DNA of 64,000 bases from assembly GCA_951640195.1 (NCBI GenBank), contig OX621167.1:310001-374000 (forward strand), read 5' to 3'. The stretch's first letter is position 1. Each line of letters opens with the position of its first letter. This document shows, in pieces, positions 35,393 through 45,412 of the stretch. The position numbers were made by a program, and so were the translations under genes. A model generated the notes under the pieces. It made no database searches, was not told the origin of the DNA, and saw only the letters and a program-made list of their open reading frames with translations. The stretch is from Porpolomopsis calyptriformis. Taxonomy: Eukaryota; Basidiomycota; Agaricomycetes; Agaricales; Hygrophoraceae.

Positions 35393-36224
35393 ATGACTCC
35401 TTCCCACCAAGGCCACTACGTCCAATTCTTCAAGCAGTCTGGAGTGGTGCACCGCACCGCTCCTGTCTTTCTCGATTGCGATTCGTTTCATTACTATCTT
35501 CAGCGCATCCCTTCCGACGCCGACCTCTGCTGGTCTTCCTTCTCTTGTTTTGCTTGCGGTGGCAAGCATAAGGTCAGAAAGTGTCCGTATGTTCGCTGGC
35601 CAATCCAGCATGTTTGTGGCTTGATGGAGGATCCACTTGGTATGTATCTTGTTTTGTCTTTATTAGTCTGTGTTTATTGATAATAGGCTTTCCCTTTTTA
35701 GCTTGGGATGATGATGCCCCTCCTCCCACCTCCAAGCTCCCTTTGGAGGAGCAAGTTGATTGGAGTTCCGACCGTTGGGGGTATCCCCTCCCCTTTGATG
35801 ATGCTAAGCCTGAGGACTTGGCTACCAGCCCCCCTTTCCATCCTTGGACCCCTGGTCCAACAAGTGTTTTGTCTAGTGGTGAGCCTTTAACTCTCTCGCT
35901 CTCTTCATAGTTGCTGATTCCCTGTCTTTTTTAGTCGAAGATTTGTCCTTGTCGTTGACTAATGTCAACGTCAAGATCGAGGAGGAAGAAGTTCCTCCCA
36001 GTTTGTTGTGGAGTCCCACCAACAATTGGTTGGGTGAGGAAGCGAGAAAGATAGCGATGGGTTTTGTCGAAGGGAAGGCTGCCGAGTTGCAGGCCTCCGG
36101 TGGTGACACCAATGGGGCAATTTACTGGGGTAATAAGTTGGCCGCATTAGATGGTCAAGTAGTCTCAAGTTTTGTAGAGTTCTTGAGGGACAGTATGGTG
36201 CAGGAGATTGCCAAGACAGACTAG
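35393..36224 (+). CDS. Spliced antisense gene inside LTR of Gypsy D, copy 2 (CCHC-like protein)
   Basis: Exons 35393-35639, 35702-35878 and 35935-36224 join in phase to 237 residues. Exon lengths equal those of copy 1 exactly, while the introns are 2 nt shorter each (62 and 56 nt). In exon 1 I count about ten silent changes against two amino-acid changes relative to copy 1; in exon 3 about five against three or four. Exon 2 is more divergent but keeps frame and length. The Cys/His cluster CFACGGKHKVRKC is unchanged. Function unknown. Confidence 0.65.
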
Positions 36225-37979
36225 TATAAATAGTTAGTCAGACATGGACTCCTCCCTTTGTACAAGTAGTTTCTGCTGCCAATAAAGACAGCCTCCCTCC
36301 CAAAAGAACCGTCACAAGAAAGAAAAGAAAAGAACAAAGAAAAGAGAGAAATTTTAAGAGAGTGAACGCCAATTTCATGACAGCACCCTAGTCAATCCAT
36401 ACATGAGGATTAGACTATTCCCAATGTTTATAACACTGATGCTATTGATTGAACATGAAATCCTGATGCTCGGAGAGCTCTGTGATAACTTGAAGGTATA
36501 CCCCCCCCTACCTCCTGTATACTTCTTGCGGCACCCCAGTCTATCTACACATGATGATTGGACTATTCCCAATGTTTGTAACACTGGTGCTATTGATTGA
36601 ACATGAAATCCTGATGCTCAGAGAGCTCTGTGATAAGTTAGAGATATACCCCCCTATACCCCTTATATAGCTTATTGCAGTGCCTCATTCTGTCCATATA
36701 TTGTCATTCCGAGCATCTGTAACACTGGTGCTATTGATTGAACATGAAATTGTGATGTTTAAAGAGGTCTGTGATAAGTTGGAGATATACTCCCCCATAC
36801 CCCTTATATAGCTTATTGCAGTACCTCATTCTGACCATATATTGTTATTCCGAGCATCTATGACACTGGTGCTATTGATTGAACATGAAATTGTGATGTT
36901 TAAAGAGGTCTGTGATAAGTTGGAGATATACTCCCTCATACCCTTTATATACCTTATTGGAGTGCCTTATTCTACCCATATATTGTTATTCCGAGCATCT
37001 ATGACACTAGTGCTATTGATTGAACATGAAATTATGATGTTTAAAGATGTCTGTAATAAGTTAGAGATATACCCCCCCATACCCCTTATATAACTGATTG
37101 CGGTACCCCAAATGGTCTATAACTTAGGATTTTTGTATTCCCCACCTCTATGACACTGGGGCTATTGATTGAATATAAAACCCAGGTTTTTAAAGACCTC
37201 TGTAATAAGTTGGAGATATACCCCCCCATACCCCTTATATGGCTTATTGCGGTACCTTATTCTGCCTATACATCAGGATTTTGTTATTCCGAGCCTCTAT
37301 GACACTACTGCTATCAATTGAACATGAAATCCTGATTTTTAAAGAGCTCTGTGATAAGTTGGAGATATACCCCCCCATACCCCTTATATAGCTTATTGCA
37401 GTACCCCAAATGGTCTATAAATCAGGATTTTTGTATTCCCAGTATCTGTGACACTAGTGCTATCGATTGAACATAAAATCCTGATTTTTAAAGAGCTCTG
37501 TGATAAGTTGGAGATATACCCCCCCATACCCCTTATATCACTGATTGCGGTACCCCAAATGGTCCATAAATCGGGATTTTTGTATTCCCCACCTCTATGA
37601 CACTGGGGCTATCGATTGAATATGAAACCCCAATTTTTAGAGCAGTCTATAGCTACTTATACTTATGCCTCCTCCTAAAACCTTACTATCATCCACCACG
37701 ACATACCAAATGCTCTAAAAATCGGAATTTTCTGTGGGCCCACCATTAGTTCACTGTGCCTATCGAATGGACATGAAATTGTGATTTATAGAGTGCAATA
37801 CAATAGCTGGGCTGCATAATGGTATAAATGGAGTATTTTACATATATCTCAAGAATGGGACCACCGATTTTTTTAATTTATGGCTTAAACTGATTGTATT
37901 TGGATGCCCTAACGATCCCCCAAAGAATTTTGAATTAATTTTGTGCCAGCATTTTGGTCATTTTGTTGATAATGGGTCC

Positions 37980-38870
37980 CTGAAGATGGGTCCCTGATGA
38001 ATCACTTCAAAATTCATACAGTATATCTCCTATTATATGCAAATTGGACTACCTAATTACATGTGCTCAGATGTAGTGGTTCATATGCTGTATTTAAGTC
38101 AATCCTATAATGATACTATTGTATTGTCACTGTATTTTCACAATGTTTAATGGTCAAAATCACCTCAGACTTAATCCTGAATGTCCACTAGTATGTACCC
38201 ATTGCCCCACCTAATTTTGTGTGTCTGGCTGTAGTAGTTCTTGTGCTGGACATGTATAAGTCCTATAATGACACCCTAGTATTCTCACCAACCTTTGGCA
38301 ACATCTAATGGCCAGAATCACTTTGAATTTAGTCCCAGATATCTATCATTATATATCCATCACCTGGCCAAATTTTGTGTCTCTGCATTAAGCAGTTCCT
38401 GTGCTGTATTTGAATAAACTTTGTGTTACAGTGGCAGAGGGAGACCATTGTCTCCACATGGTGTAGGAATTCAATGGAATTGCTCCCCAGTCCATACATC
38501 TATGATATGTGAATAGTCACGTTATTGGTCACGTGACACGTGACATGTGACATAGCACCGAAATATCTTTCTCCATAGCTAACCTGTCTATCCTATATCA
38601 CTTAACTTGCATGATACAGTCTATGATAAGTAAATGACCACCTACTAAAGAAGGTCTAATCTATCAAGCATGGGTTGCAAAGTATGCTCAATATGAAGCA
38701 AGTCAATTTGTCAACTATTTTGTTTCATACTGATTATCCAAAGTCTGATTATCCAAAGTCTGTTCCTATCATTTAGTTGAATACTGAAAAGACTATTCAG
38801 TACTCAACATATACTATATCTTAGCTTGTACTTATCAGATTGATTTCAAATTTGATACACATACCCACCC
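37980..38870. other. AT-rich DNA right of the palindromic element
   Basis: No gene recognised. The first bases repeat the element's terminal GGGTCCCT once more. Phrases such as ATTGTCACTGTATTTTCAC and CTAATGGCCAGAATCAC recur loosely near 38120-38170 and 38260-38330, spaced about 150 bp, so this may be a decayed tandem repeat. Confidence 0.4.
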
Positions 38871-38879
38871 TCATATCCC

Positions 38880-40175
38880 ACTTTGATGCCACACCTCGGA
38901 TTGGTCTGATGTGTGCTCCTGACTTGTATTTTGAGTATACTTATCTATATATCCCCCTCCCCTTGCCATCTTTATATCTCAGCTTGTACCAATCAGATTC
39001 ATTTCACATTTGGTAGCCATATACACCCTAATATCCCACTCTGATGGCACACATCGGACCGGTCCGATGTGCACTACTAACTTGCATTTTGAGTCTATGT
39101 ATCTATAGATATCGATATATCCCCCTATACTTACCACCTTAATATCTCAGCTTGTACTGTTTGAATTCATTCCAAAATTGGTATATATACTCACCATAAT
39201 ATCCTACTTTGGTTGCGCACATCAGACCAGTCCAATGTGTGCTACCTATCCTCAATTGATTATCCATACTCTATTGAGTTTATATAGTTGGGACAATAGT
39301 GAAATGAGGATAAGTAGTGCATATTGGACCGGTTCGATGTGCACCATCAAGGTGGGTTATTAGGGTGCGTATGTGTACCAAGTGTGAAATGAGTCTGATT
39401 AGTACAAGCTGAGATATCAAGGTGGCAAGGGAGGGGATATATCAATATTTATAGATACACAGACTCAAAACGCAAGTTAGTAGTGCATATCGGACCGGTC
39501 CGATGTGCGCCATCAAAGTGGGATATCAGGGTGTATATGGGTACCAAATGTGAAATGAATCCGATCAGTACAAGCTGAGATATAAAGATGGCAAGGGGAG
39601 GGGGATATATAGATAAGTATACTCAAAATACAAGTCAGGAGCACACATCAGACCAATCCGAGGTGTGGCATCAAAGTGGGATATGAGGGTGGGTATGTGT
39701 ACCAATTTTGGAATGAATCCAATCAGTACAAGCTGAGATATACATGTAGTAAGTATAGGGGATATATCAATATCTATAAATACAAAGACTCAAAACGCAA
39801 GTTAGTAGCGCACATCGGACCGGTCCGATGTGTGCCATCAGAGTGGGATATTAGGGTGTATATGGCTACCAAATTTGGAATGAATCCAATAAGTACAAGC
39901 TAAGATATAAAGGTGGCAAGGGGAGGGGCATCTATAGACATCTACAGATACAGAGACTCAAAACACAAGTTAGTAGCACACATCGGACCAGTCCGATATG
40001 CGCTACCAAAGTGGGATATCAGGGTGTATATAGCTACCAAATTTGGAATGAATCCAATAAGTACAAGCTGAGATATAAAGATGGCAAGGGGAGGGGGATA
40101 TATAGATAAGTATAGATACAGAGACTTACAATGCAAGTTAGTAGCATACATTGGACTGGTCCGATGTGCGCTACT
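38880..40175. repeat. Tandem array around the palindrome CACATCGGACC/GGTCCGATGTG
   Basis: Nine copies of a 22-bp palindrome (half-site CACATCGGACC) lie near 38893, 39050, 39216, 39320, 39486, 39641, 39808, 39976 and 40144. They sit in units of about 156-168 bp that also contain AGCTTGTAC, CATTTTGAG and TATATCCCCCT. The first three units are in one orientation and the other six are reversed, with the switch near 39270-39310, so the whole array is itself an inverted repeat. Several palindromes are perfect and others differ by one or two bases. The open frames here are artefacts. Confidence 0.8.
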
Positions 40176-40349
40176 TATCATCATTTTCACCTGTTTGTTT
40201 GCTTCTATTCCTTGCTTTGGGGTCAATATACATCCCCTTTTTCATTTCTTAATTATTGCTCTATTTCGAGCCCCTTTTTACAATGCTACCAAAACCCTAG
40301 GGTAACCCTGACCTTGGGGGGATATCGCCTATAATTAATACAATTAATT

Positions 40350-40985
40350 ATTATGCGATAAGTATGCTCCTTTTGGACATGTTATTTTATTATTATTACT
40401 ATCTGTATTTTGCGCGAAACAAGCATGCTTGTTTCCCACATGTTATAAATTAATACAATTAATTATTATGCATGCAACAAGCATGCTTCTTTTGGGCATG
40501 TTATTTTATTATTATTACCATCTTTATTTTGCGCAAAACGAGCATGCTCATTTCGCGCATGGTATTTTATTATTATTATTCAAGTTATTATTGCTAATAT
40601 TATTATTGACTAACTTGATCATTATTTTGCGCAAAACGAGCATGCTCCTTCTGCGCATGTTATTTTATTATTATTACTATTATGTATTATGTTATTGATT
40701 ATTATTATTATTATTACTATTAATTATTATTATGCACAGAACGAGCATACTTGTTTTGCACATGTTATTTATTATTATTACTACTATTAGTTATTATGTG
40801 CAAAACAAGCATGCTCCTTTCGGGCATCTTATTTTACAATTATTATTACAATTATGCATCATTATGCGCAAAATGAGTATACTCGTTTTGCGCATGTTAT
40901 TTATTTATTATTTATTAGTATTAATTATTATGCGCAGAATGAGCATGCTCCTTTCGCGCATGTTAATTTATTATTATTATTATTG
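40350..40985. repeat. Array of nine 30-bp palindromes with AT-rich TTATTA spacers
   Basis: Imperfect copies of a palindrome made of TGCGCAAAACGAGCA and its reverse complement occur near 40352, 40411, 40469, 40530, 40628, 40733, 40797, 40866 and 40931. Spacing varies from about 59 to 105 bp and the spacers are low-complexity TTATTATTA. The same palindrome occurs three times in the LTR-like DNA at 18019-18232. The centre GAGCATGCTC is best conserved, and the outer GCGC is lost in some copies. Confidence 0.8.
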
Positions 40986-41142
40986 TTGTTCAAGTTAATA
41001 TTGTTAGTATTATTTACTAACTTGATCAATTGAGCTTAGTATTATTTACACTCTCTCCAACAAATCCCCTATACTTGCGCTACAAATATACACTTCTGGT
41101 GCACAAGCTATCTTACAAAGCTGGAAATTCACAGCCCTGACC

Positions 41143-43066
41143 CTAACTGATTTGCAAAATATGTCTAACAATCCATGTGATCAAGTAAAGGAAGTTATAG
41201 AACTCGTGAAGAATAGGATGCAAATCAGTCCCAGTGCTAGAGCGGAAGTATTCCTGATAGTGGTCTGCGGCCTCTTGAGCTTCATCAACTACAGTGAAAT
41301 GAGGTGCGTAGGTGGACCCCTTCGGCAAAGGAAAGAGATCTGGTTGCAGAGAGTCCAGCTAGAAGAGCCAGTTTTCAATAGAATCCAGCATGATGCTGGT
41401 GTTAGCATAATGGAGCTTCAGAAGGAGCTGTTTAAATATGTCATAACCTGAAATGTTATCACAGGCAGGCATGGCTTGAAGGAGAACCCATCGCCGCTGA
41501 GCCATCGATACATCTGTCTGGATGGGGAGAGCGCATACAAACTGGTCAAGGATGAAGACACAGACACACAATAACATTACAAAGACATGTTTTGCTGCAT
41601 CTCAATTCTTCTCAATGCCCTCGTGACTTGCACTCTGATTCCAAGTACTCATTGACCCCAACATTTCAACTGCCGCCTCAAAATCCTTAGAGCCGGATAC
41701 GACTCCTTTTTGTTTAGTAGTGCATGAAATATAAAATCCCCAACGATGGCAGAGACCTTTGAGCAAAAGATGGGTTTTGCTAGCACCTGATGTTTCGAAC
41801 ATTTGACTGCAAGAACAGTTAGATGCTATCATGCAGGGATGGTTTAGGATCACGGACATGGTACCAGAGAGAAATAGGCACTCGATTCACTCCTGGTTAG
41901 TAGACTTACTGAGTTCATGCAGGAGAAGGTGTGGGTCAGTTAACATGGTCATTCCAGGAACAACGAACTTGTCTTCATGGTGGATGAAATCAAGGTATCC
42001 ATCCAGTTTCCCCATAGCCAGATATTCTATGTAATGTTCAAATGGCTCGAATGCAAGAGCCATTTCAGATTGCATATCCACTTCAGTTAGCTGCGGTGAT
42101 TCTGCCGAAGAACATTCACAAGCACTGTCAGAAGAACAATGACACAACGTACTTTCAACTGGAGCAGGGATCGCTTCGACATGGGTCATGTTAGATGGAG
42201 GAGTGCGCAGCGGTTGGCTGCTATCCAAATGAGCTCATTTAAATGCAGGCTCATCTGCAAGTAAGATGGGAAATATTGTGCAAGAAGGTGAGTAGGCAAG
42301 CCCAAAAGTCAAAGAGTGGGGACAACATGTGAAGCAGGTGGGAGAAACGGGTGAGCATAAAGGAGAGTGAAATGATAGTAGGATGATGAGGAAGGGGATT
42401 GGAGTGGATCAGTCGGAAATGGAGATGACAATGGTAAGACAAAATGCCACCACAAGAAACATAGTGAGTGAGAAAAAGAGATGTAGGCAACAGGAGGGCC
42501 AACATAGGGAATACGAGTGGATGGGAATGAGGGAGACGATCACGCGAGATCCAAAGACAGTATGGGGGATTGAGAACGCATTCCAAATAATTCAGGGGAT
42601 GTGACAAAGATGTTCTGAAAGGAGAAGATTGGGGTGAGGTGAAAGAGAAGGGCATCAGTGGTTGTCGACATGGGAAAGAATGAGCAAAGTACCAGATTCA
42701 AAAATAGTGGATGCCTGCACAAGGACATGGATGTGGAGATACTTGGGAGGTTCCGGAAAGAGCTGATTCAGCCTAAAAGGGGGAAGCATTGGCTAAGGCT
42801 TGAATTGCGTTGGATCTTGTATTAGCACCTTGATATCGCCGTAAGGGATGGATACCTATTGGGCAACCATAAGCCTGGAACCAGCCAAAGTCAAGACCAC
42901 TCACCAGAGAAAGCCTGAGTGAGTCAGCATCAAGGTGGGCAAATGCATGTTTCTTTTCTTCCTTGATCATTTTTCTCAAAGAGCCGACGGTCTCCCCTTC
43001 ATTAATCTTGAGAGGGAAGGCCCTGTCTGGGGGATCACCCAGATGCAAGCAGTTGAGTTCCAGCAT
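41143..43066 (-). pseudogene. Crinkler (CRN) protein with P-loop NTPase, decayed
   Basis: Exon 1 (43066-42905) encodes a Crinkler header: LNCLHLGDPPDRAFPLKI, GETVGSLRKMIKEEKKHAF, LDADSLRLSL. After a 49-nt intron, exon 2 begins VSIPYGDIKVLIQD and is stopped by TAG at 42795-42793, beyond which LNQLFPEPPKYLHIHVLVQ completes the header in the same frame. A pyrimidine-rich stretch of about 450 bp with no CRN match follows. Further down, HEDKFVVPGMTMLTDPHLLL (near 41930), a Walker A-like SGASKTHLLLKGLCHRWGFY (near 41790) and a Walker B-like VVDEAQEAADHYQEYFRSST (near 41280) follow CRN NTPase order. The Walker A lacks the usual Gly before Lys. The end near 41150 lacks the C-terminal part. Confidence 0.75.
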
Positions 43067-43396
43067 GATGGTGTTCGAGGTAAAGATAGAGTTGGAGTTT
43101 CAGCATTGAGTAACGCAACTTTTATTTATTGCTGTCTGCACATACAGTAGCACTCAGGCTGGTGTGCCGAGGTGAGAACATAGGCATGCTGGTATGCCAA
43201 ATACTCTTGTAAGCTAGCTTGAAATGGGTTGGCGGCACCAAGGTCTCTCATTGGAAGTGAGAGCAAACGTATCGACGTGGGCAACCTTGCCAGTGGTTTT
43301 TGGGACACCCTTTTGCACAGGCTGTGCAGCTGAAATGTCCACCATATGATGTACAAGAATCTAATAATTCATGAATGACTATAAGAGACAGTTGAT

Positions 43397-44904
43397 TCAC
43401 GTAATATTTACAGCTCTGGCAGTGAAAACAATCTTATTTGTCGAAAATGATGGGCCAAATCGCCACTCATCCGGATTGTCTTCATCGGGAGGGTTCATGG
43501 CGGATATACCTAATTGCAAGAGTTAGTAGTGAATTAGGGGTTGCATTCAAGAGTGCTCACTGCGGCCAGTTTCAGAGCCGGAATTATCCTTGTTGGTGTC
43601 TATTGCTGGCGTGTCATCACCAATGGTGCGAGTTGATGAGGCAATCTCCAGATGATCAGACTGTTCGTATTGAGAGCGAACTCCGGGAGGAAACTCTACA
43701 TTCCAGTGCGGTCCGAGAGGCACCGGGAATGAGCGAAGCGCCTCACCGCTTGCGTCTCTGCACTCACCACTGTCCCCAGCCCCGTCCCCACCCGCCACAC
43801 GTCGAGCCTTCTTTTTGCCCCTTTCGGCGGATGGACTACGTTCGCCACTGGCGTTCTTCCTCTTAGACTGCCTCCTCCCACCTTCCCTTGACCCCCCACC
43901 ACCGCCTCTACCACTACCCGGCCCATTGCCTCTACCACAGCGCCCAGAACTTTTCAACGTGAGATGGGCGACAATCCTCCTTGCCAATACGATATCTTCG
44001 CATTCGGACGAATCATTTAGTAGTCGTGCCATCAGCGCAGCAAAGATAGCCCCTGCGGAAACTGGAATCCGCCAGTAACGTTTCTCCTCGAACGCTGGGA
44101 CACCAGGCGCAAGCGGTACTATGCCAAGATTGAAGGGGGTATCCTCTTCAATGTCCAATGAGTCAAAGATGCGAGCGACGTTCTTAGCAGTGGCGGAAGT
44201 GTTGGCAGGGGCTTCTTCGAATTTATTGTTACGAATGATGGAAAGGCCTGGTAGGTATGGGGTAGTCATGATATTTCTAGCTGCTGCAGTTGGATCAAGG
44301 GTCACCAGCGTGAAAAGCCCTATGTATGGGATGATGGCGGCAGGGTTGGGCAATCCCACTGATGTCCCGTCCAAAGCATCCACCAGAAGATCGAAGACCT
44401 GGTCGTCGAAGCCTCAGCTCAGCGCGGAAACCTGAACGGAGAACATGACGCACCTCGTATAGCGGTTTCAGAACAGCCTTGCGAGTAGAGCTGACGTATT
44501 TTTCGAGGTACTTGAGGACGGGGATCGGGAGGGACAGGACAACGCGATTTTGGGTGAAGAGGGCGTGGCAATTCGGGCAGTCTATGATATCCCATCTATC
44601 CGCAAACACAGAATACAGTTATCTTCACTTACGAACAAGGCCATTCATTCCTGCATTCCTTTCAAATCCTTCATGTAAAACGCCAAGTCTGACTGCATCG
44701 CGAAACTAAGGAGCACGGATGTGGATGATGCTATACCATGACTTCGCTACGAACCTGAAGTTTCCCCTGTGTAGCTGCATCAAGTAAATGCGCGCATTGA
44801 GTCGTGTCGGTCCAGGCCAGGCAAATTACACAGCGATATTGGTAGGTCTCGCGAATTTTGTTCCTAACAGACGCCGAGAAAGATGCTTGGGACTCTCCCG
44901 CCAT
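43397..44904 (-). CDS. HNH endonuclease-domain protein with low-complexity C-terminus
   Basis: From ATG 44904: exon 1 (44904-44755) has MAGESQASFSASVRNKIRET, then RCVICLAW and QCAHLLDAA. Exon 2 (44705-44633) has GFERNAGMNGLV, and the next exon has DCPNCHALFTQNRVVLSLP. Together these match the fungal HNH_2 type fold: Cys pair, first His, central Asn and final His. A later intron of 57 nt joins KPLYE to VFDLLVDALDG. The large exon continues into a Gly/Arg/Lys-rich segment (GRGNGPGSGRGGGGG, KRKNASGERS) that could be a nuclear localisation region. The last exon ends FSTNKIVFTARAVNIT at 43397. The phase between exon 2 and exon 3 is off by one in my reading, so either a splice site is misplaced or the gene has a frameshift. 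Role unknown; not obviously mobile. Confidence 0.65.
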
Positions 44905-45412
44905 TGTTAGGGAGATTGATGGAGGTTCTGAGTTCTCAGTACTGACAGTGATGGAGAAAGCGACAAGGGCTTATATGTCGTCAGATGCTGAAAGTGGCAC
45001 AAGGACATCCAGTTGTTTCACTGATGTCGGGTCTGGGGTGGGGATTTGGACGAATGCTACTGCTTCGACTTCGTCAATCGTGAACGCCAGTACTCCGTGG
45101 CAACTGCATTCACCCCGAGCATCCAGGTTCTGTCCATCGAGCAGTCATTGGAAGAGGCGAAGGCAACAACGTTATACTCCCCAACTGGCATCGTCCGTGA
45201 AGGCACCATTCTCGGTATTACGCAGACGAATCACCCGGATCATTTTCTCAACATACCCATGCGAATCCCTAAGGATGCCACTCTGGTTCTCCAGCCCTGG
45301 TGAGCGTGTAAGTGCCATAGATAGGGAGCTAAGTCGCATTATATCCCTGGATGAGAACGCCCTCAGATCAAATTTACATGAGATTTCCTCAATGGTGAGT
45401 GCAATAGTCTAT
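44905..45412. other. Intergenic spacer between HNH gene start and Nup53-like gene end
   Basis: Upstream region of the HNH gene and 3' UTR of the Nup53-like gene. A plus-strand open frame crosses it (44858-45514) but overlaps both genes antisense and has no recognisable product, so I leave it out as a gene. Confidence 0.4.

Larger units (their letters stand above)
34675..36382 (-). mobile_element. Solo LTR of Gypsy D family (copy 2, 1,708 bp)
   Basis: Matches the LTR at 18633-20342 from TGTCACAACTG to CATGACA (plus-strand reading) and is flanked by the perfect target duplication GCACC (34670-34674 and 36383-36387). It has no internal element, so it is a solo LTR. The minus-strand TATA box is kept (35028-35035), as is the antisense spliced gene. 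It sits inside the right-arm satellite and is absent from the left arm. Confidence 0.9.
34060..37650. repeat. ~145-bp tandem satellite, right arm, split by a solo LTR
   Basis: The reverse complement of the left-arm satellite occurs at 34060-34674 and 36383-37650. The two parts were one array before the element D LTR inserted (duplicated target GCACC). Unit order and drift mirror the left arm, so both arms descend from one array rather than from separate expansions. Confidence 0.85.
30091..37979 (+). repeat. Right arm of the 15.5-kb inverted-repeat element
   Basis: Reverse complement of 22517-27653, enlarged by two solo LTRs (30925-31956 and 34675-36382) that the left arm lacks. The innermost shared bases are CTATGAT then CTCAGGATATG. 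The outer end GATAATGGGTCCCT is followed by a second, near-identical GAAGATGGGTCCCT, a small duplication of the terminus. The centre between the arms (about 27654-30090) is single copy and holds the 5' part of the left gene. Confidence 0.85.

Noticed and set aside
22517..37979. Palindrome as an assembly artefact
   Set aside because: The right arm has two LTR insertions with target duplications and small base differences that the left arm lacks; a fold-back artefact would be identical. Raw reads would still be worth a look.
40350..40985. CRISPR-like array: regularly spaced palindromic repeats
   Set aside because: The organism is a fungus, spacers are low-complexity TTATTA runs of uneven length, repeats differ from copy to copy and there are no cas genes.
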